This document shows positions 6,854 through 7,608 of a stretch of 7,608 bases of DNA, in pieces (the first letter of the stretch is position 1; the number at the start of each line of letters is the position of its first letter). The DNA comes from Deltaproteobacteria bacterium (GTDB lineage: Bacteria; Desulfobacterota; Desulfobaccia; Desulfobaccales; 0-14-0-80-60-11). The translations under genes and the position numbers were made by a program. Below the pieces are notes generated by a model that saw only the letters and a program-made list of their open reading frames with translations, had not been told where the DNA came from and searched no databases. The stretch lies in assembly GCA_019308625.1 (NCBI GenBank), contig JAFDHU010000021.1, forward strand, positions 10,433-18,040. Reading direction: 5' to 3'.

Positions 6854-7608
6854 TTAAGCCGCTCCCCCTTGAAGTTCAGCCAACCGGGCCCGGGCCTCCA
6901 GGAAGCACCCCAGGGCCCCCAGAAACTGGGGATAGGTGGGCACCACCACCTTGAGGCCGCTTTCGGCCCTGAGCAGGCGGACCACCGCCCGGTTGTGGGC
7001 CACACCCCCGGCAAAGACCAGGGTCCTGGCAGGATAGCGGCGCACCCAGGCCATGATCCGGCGGGCCACCGAGGCGTTGACCCCGGCGGCGATGCGGGCC
7101 GGCGGCTGGCCCTCCAGAAGATGGCCGATAAGCTCGCTCTCCCCGAAAATGGCGCAGGTTTGGGAGATTTCCACCGGGTCCTGCCAATAGCCCACAAACT
7201 CCCGCAAGGGAATTTTCAGGAAGCGGCTCATGTTCTCCAGGTACCGGCCGGTCCCCGCGGCGCAGCGGTCATTAGTGATGAAGTCAAACACGCGCCCCCC
7301 TCGGATATACAACACCTTGGTGTCCTGCCCCCCCATCTCCAGCAGGATGAAATCCCTCAACCCCGTTTGATGCACCGCGCCCAGAAAAGAGGCCCGCACC
7401 TCCGTGATGGTGGCGAAATACTTCTTTAACAGATTCTTCCCATAGCCGGTGGCCACCAAGGCCCGAGGCGCCGGCAGCCCCAGCCTGTCCCAACACACCT
7501 CCAAGCGGTCATTGTCCCTGAACAGATAATGCCGATAGAACTCCAGACTGTCCAACTTGCGCCGGACCACACCCCCCTCCCCACCCCCATACACCAACTT
7601 CACATACC
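6854..7608 (-). CDS. BadF/BadG/BcrA/BcrD-family activator ATPase (HgdC-like activator of 2-hydroxyacyl-CoA dehydratase / benzoyl-CoA reductase type enzymes), 5' end cut by the window
   Basis: The frame is still open at the right edge, so the first residues, including the GIDxGS ATP-binding motif, lie outside; about 250 residues are visible. Numbered from the in-window GTG at 7603, landmarks are ATGYGKNLL (51-59), the phosphate-binding EMGGQDTKVL (89-98), NDRCAAGTGRYLE (111-123), SQTCAIFGESELI (147-159) and FAGGVAHN (197-204). Cys114 and Cys150 match the two cysteines per subunit that hold the [4Fe-4S] cluster bridging the HgdC homodimer. Such proteins use ATP to push one low-potential electron into a partner dehydratase or reductase and are very oxygen-sensitive, which points to an anaerobe. 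The visible part has the length of a single-domain activator. The partner would be expected upstream, beyond base 7608; none is in the window. GTG 7603 should not be taken as the start, because the residue before it stays in frame and the fold needs the missing N-terminus. It is followed by thiDN, probably in one transcript. Confidence 0.9.
   Translation of the reverse strand, partial: YVKLVYGGGEGGVVRRKLDSLEFYRHYLFRDNDRLEVCWDRLGLPAPRALVATGYGKNLLKKYFATITEVRASFLGAVHQTGLRDFILLEMGGQDTKVLYIRGGRVFDFITNDRCAAGTGRYLENMSRFLKIPLREFVGYWQDPVEISQTCAIFGESELIGHLLEGQPPARIAAGVNASVARRIMAWVRRYPARTLVFAGGVAHNRAVVRLLRAESGLKVVVPTYPQFLGALGCFLEARARLAELQGGAA

Overview
The window looks like chromosomal DNA from a GC-rich, motile, probably anaerobic bacterium. 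I would guess Desulfobacterota (the former Deltaproteobacteria, around Desulfobacca or Syntrophobacter). That guess is an inference from gene content: FlgM under a sigma-28-type promoter, an oxygen-sensitive 2-hydroxyacyl-CoA dehydratase-type activator, PEP synthase, and a ThiD-ThiN fusion. No rRNA, tRNA, mobile element, CRISPR array or phage gene was seen.

Left part (1-812, + strand): the 3' end of an SppA-type signal peptide peptidase gene, then flgM (anti-sigma-28 factor). flgM has its own excellent FliA-type promoter (TAAGGATT-N11-GCCGATAA) and a strong intrinsic terminator. The sigma-28 inhibitor is therefore probably made by sigma-28 RNA polymerase, the usual negative feedback loop in flagellar gene control, although no other flagellar gene lies in the window.

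Middle (813-5380): a divergent pair around a compact control region at about 2042-2093. To the left (- strand) lies a cysteine desulfurase that resembles selenocysteine lyase (SCLY). A candidate 37-codon leader ORF precedes it and overlaps its GTG start by 4 nt. To the right (+ strand) lies a two-gene unit, a PlsC-type acyltransferase followed 11 nt later by ppsA (PEP synthase), closed by an intrinsic terminator. The right-hand unit has a near-consensus sigma-70 promoter. A weaker promoter for the left-hand gene reads the same -10 region on the opposite strand, so the two may exclude each other.

Right part (5381-7608, - strand): a gene for a BadF/BadG/BcrA/BcrD-family activator ATPase, whose 5' end lies beyond the window, followed by a bifunctional ThiD-ThiN gene for thiamine phosphate synthesis. 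A possible weak terminator for this unit sits directly beside the ppsA terminator.

Most of the window is ordinary metabolism and housekeeping, and I do not see a convincing new multi-gene system. The parts most worth a second look are the desulfurase leader ORF and the shared -10 promoter pair, the SCLY-like active site of the desulfurase, and the altered ThiN motif.
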